Origin: Acidobacteriaceae bacterium
GTDB lineage: Bacteria; Acidobacteriota; Terriglobia; Terriglobales; Acidobacteriaceae
Direction of reading: 5' to 3'
Assembly (NCBI GenBank): GCA_003165095.1
Contig: PLSH01000328.1
Span: 1 to 5,098 of the forward strand
DNA: 5,098 nt
Below are positions 3,911 through 5,098 of this stretch, in pieces. Under the pieces are notes generated by a model. That model was not told the origin of the DNA and made no database searches. It saw nothing but the letters and a program-made list of their open reading frames with translations. A program made the position numbers and the translations under genes. Positions within the stretch are counted from its first letter, which is position 1; each line of letters begins with the position of its first letter.

Positions 3911-5098
3911 TCAGCTATCAAGTTTCCTGGCCACCAGTTCGTTGAGAAGGGCGGGGTTGGCCTGTCCCTTCGAGGCGCGCATCACCTGCCCCACAAAGAA
4001 TCCAGCGACTGTCTTTTTGCCGGCGCGGTACTGTTCCACCTGTTTGGGATTGGCGGCGATGACCTCGTCAATCAGCTTTTCGATCGCCGAGGCGTCGGTG
4101 AGCTGCTCGGGCCTTTCGCGCTCATAGACAGGGCCAAAATCCTCGCCCTTTTCAAAGCAGATGTCGAAGAGCTGCTTCAATTGCCTGGAGCTGATTTTGC
4201 CTTCGTCGAGCAGGTTGGCGGCCTGCACAATGCCGGCAATCGAGACCGGCGACTGCTCCTGATCCAGGCCGCGCGCATTCAGGCGTCCGCCCACTTCGCT
4301 GATGAGGAGGCTGGCTACGCGGCGGGGATTTTTGACGGTCCTGGCGGCGGACTCGAAGCGGTCGGCAAACTCGCGCGATGCGGTGAGCGTGTGCGCATCC
4401 TGCGCGGATAATTCGTATTCCGCGATCATGCGGGCACGGCGCACTTCGGGCAGCTCGGGAAGCTCCTCGCTCCTTTGCGCGAGGAATTCCGGGGTCAGGA
4501 TGAGGGGCGGCAGATCGGGCTCGGGGAAATAGCGGTAATCGTGCGCCTGCTCCTTGGAGCGCATGGAGTAGGTTCGGCCCTCATTGGAATTCCAGAGGCG
4601 GGTCTCCTGGACCACGCGGCCGCCCGATTCGATGACCTCTATCTGGCGCTCGATCTCGTATTCGAGAGCTGCGCGGATGAAACGGAAGCTGTTGACGTTT
4701 TTCACTTCGGCCTTGGTGCCGAGTTTTTCCTGGCCCCTGGGACGTACGCTTACGTTGGCGTCGCAACGCAGCGAACCTTCTTCCATGTTGCAGTCGGAGA
4801 CGCCAGTGTAGAGCAGGATTTCCTTGAGGCGTGTGAGGTACTCGAAGGCCTCGTCGGGAGTGCGGATGTCGGGTTCGCTCACGATCTCGATGAGCGGCGT
4901 GCCGCAGCGGTTGAGATCGAGATACGTGCGCGTGGCCGAGTCGGCAAACCCTTCGTGGAGGCTCTTGCCCGCGTCCTCTTCCATGTGCAGGCGAGTGATG
5001 CCGATGCGCTTCATAGCGCCACTAGCGGTCGGTACATCGATCCAGCCGTGTTCGGCGATGGGCCTGTCGAATTGCGAAATCTGGTAGCCCTTGGGCAG
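3911..5098 (-). CDS. gatB: Aspartyl/glutamyl-tRNA(Asn/Gln) amidotransferase subunit B, missing N-terminus
   Basis: The visible 395 residues are most of a protein usually near 480 residues; the gene runs off the right edge. The GatCAB complex converts misacylated Glu-tRNA(Gln) and/or Asp-tRNA(Asn) to the amide form; GatB binds the tRNA and carries the kinase-like site that activates the aminoacyl group. The open frame enters with LPKGYQISQFDRPIAEHG, typical GatB sequence, so the internal Met at 5012-5014 is not the start. The signature LDLNRCGTPLIEIVSEPD is at visible residues 60-77, and ITRLHMEEDAGKS (34-46) lies in the cradle domain. The helical and YqeY-like tail domains occupy roughly residues 230-393, ending with GQVMRASKGQANP near the stop. 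No key motif is broken. GatA and GatC are not in the window. It converges on the HTH gene. Confidence 0.97.
   Translation of the reverse strand: MPKGYQISQFDRPIAEHGWIDVPTASGAMKRIGITRLHMEEDAGKSLHEGFADSATRTYLDLNRCGTPLIEIVSEPDIRTPDEAFEYLTRLKEILLYTGVSDCNMEEGSLRCDANVSVRPRGQEKLGTKAEVKNVNSFRFIRAALEYEIERQIEVIESGGRVVQETRLWNSNEGRTYSMRSKEQAHDYRYFPEPDLPPLILTPEFLAQRSEELPELPEVRRARMIAEYELSAQDAHTLTASREFADRFESAARTVKNPRRVASLLISEVGGRLNARGLDQEQSPVSIAGIVQAANLLDEGKISSRQLKQLFDICFEKGEDFGPVYERERPEQLTDASAIEKLIDEVIAANPKQVEQYRAGKKTVAGFFVGQVMRASKGQANPALLNELVARKLDS

Noticed and set aside
3812..4411. 199-codon open frame on the plus strand opposite gatB
   Set aside because: It is the antisense of conserved gatB sequence, has no recognisable motif, and begins within the terminator region.
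1..5098. Mobile elements, CRISPR repeats, tRNA or rRNA genes
   Set aside because: No transposase or integrase motif, no regularly spaced direct repeats and no tRNA-like cloverleaf were seen on either strand.

Overview
The window looks like an ordinary chromosomal stretch of a moderately GC-rich bacterium. Several proteins resemble what I remember of Acidobacteriota (Terriglobia-type) genomes: the short HTH protein, the exported carboxypeptidase-regulatory-like protein, the acidic LysW-like zinc ribbon and the rhomboid with a charged C-terminal tail. That placement is inference from family resemblance, not a database result. I see no mobile element, CRISPR array, rRNA or tRNA.

Layout from left to right. 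Bases 1-195 (+) hold the C-terminal end of oligopeptidase B, starting exactly at the catalytic Asp. On the minus strand, after an 11-bp gap, lies fabD (207-1160), and 31 bp upstream of it a rhomboid-family membrane protein (1192-2022); the two probably share a transcript. A 345-bp non-coding stretch follows, with a good sigma-70-type promoter facing right. That promoter drives a two-gene unit: a 64-residue, very acidic LysW-like zinc-ribbon protein (2368-2562), then an exported transthyretin-like/CarboxypepD_reg domain protein (2559-2939) whose GTG start overlaps the preceding stop. Next is a divergent pair sharing an 89-bp promoter region: a VOC/glyoxalase-fold protein on the minus strand (3000-3377) and a small winged-HTH protein on the plus strand (3467-3793). 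A bidirectional terminator-like palindrome (about 3826-3876) separates the HTH gene from the converging gatB, which fills 3911-5098 on the minus strand and lacks its N-terminus.

The genes do not form one pathway. They are housekeeping functions (fatty-acid initiation, tRNA-dependent amidation, peptide degradation) mixed with small proteins of unclear role. The most striking observation is that the rhomboid has lost its catalytic Ser and His, and also the His and Asn of transmembrane segment 2, while keeping the fold signature. It reads as an intact bacterial rhomboid pseudoprotease. The second is the orphan LysW-like protein, which has no lysine or arginine biosynthesis genes nearby, no EDWGE tail, and a poly-Glu C-terminus whose codons form the Shine-Dalgarno sequence of the next gene.
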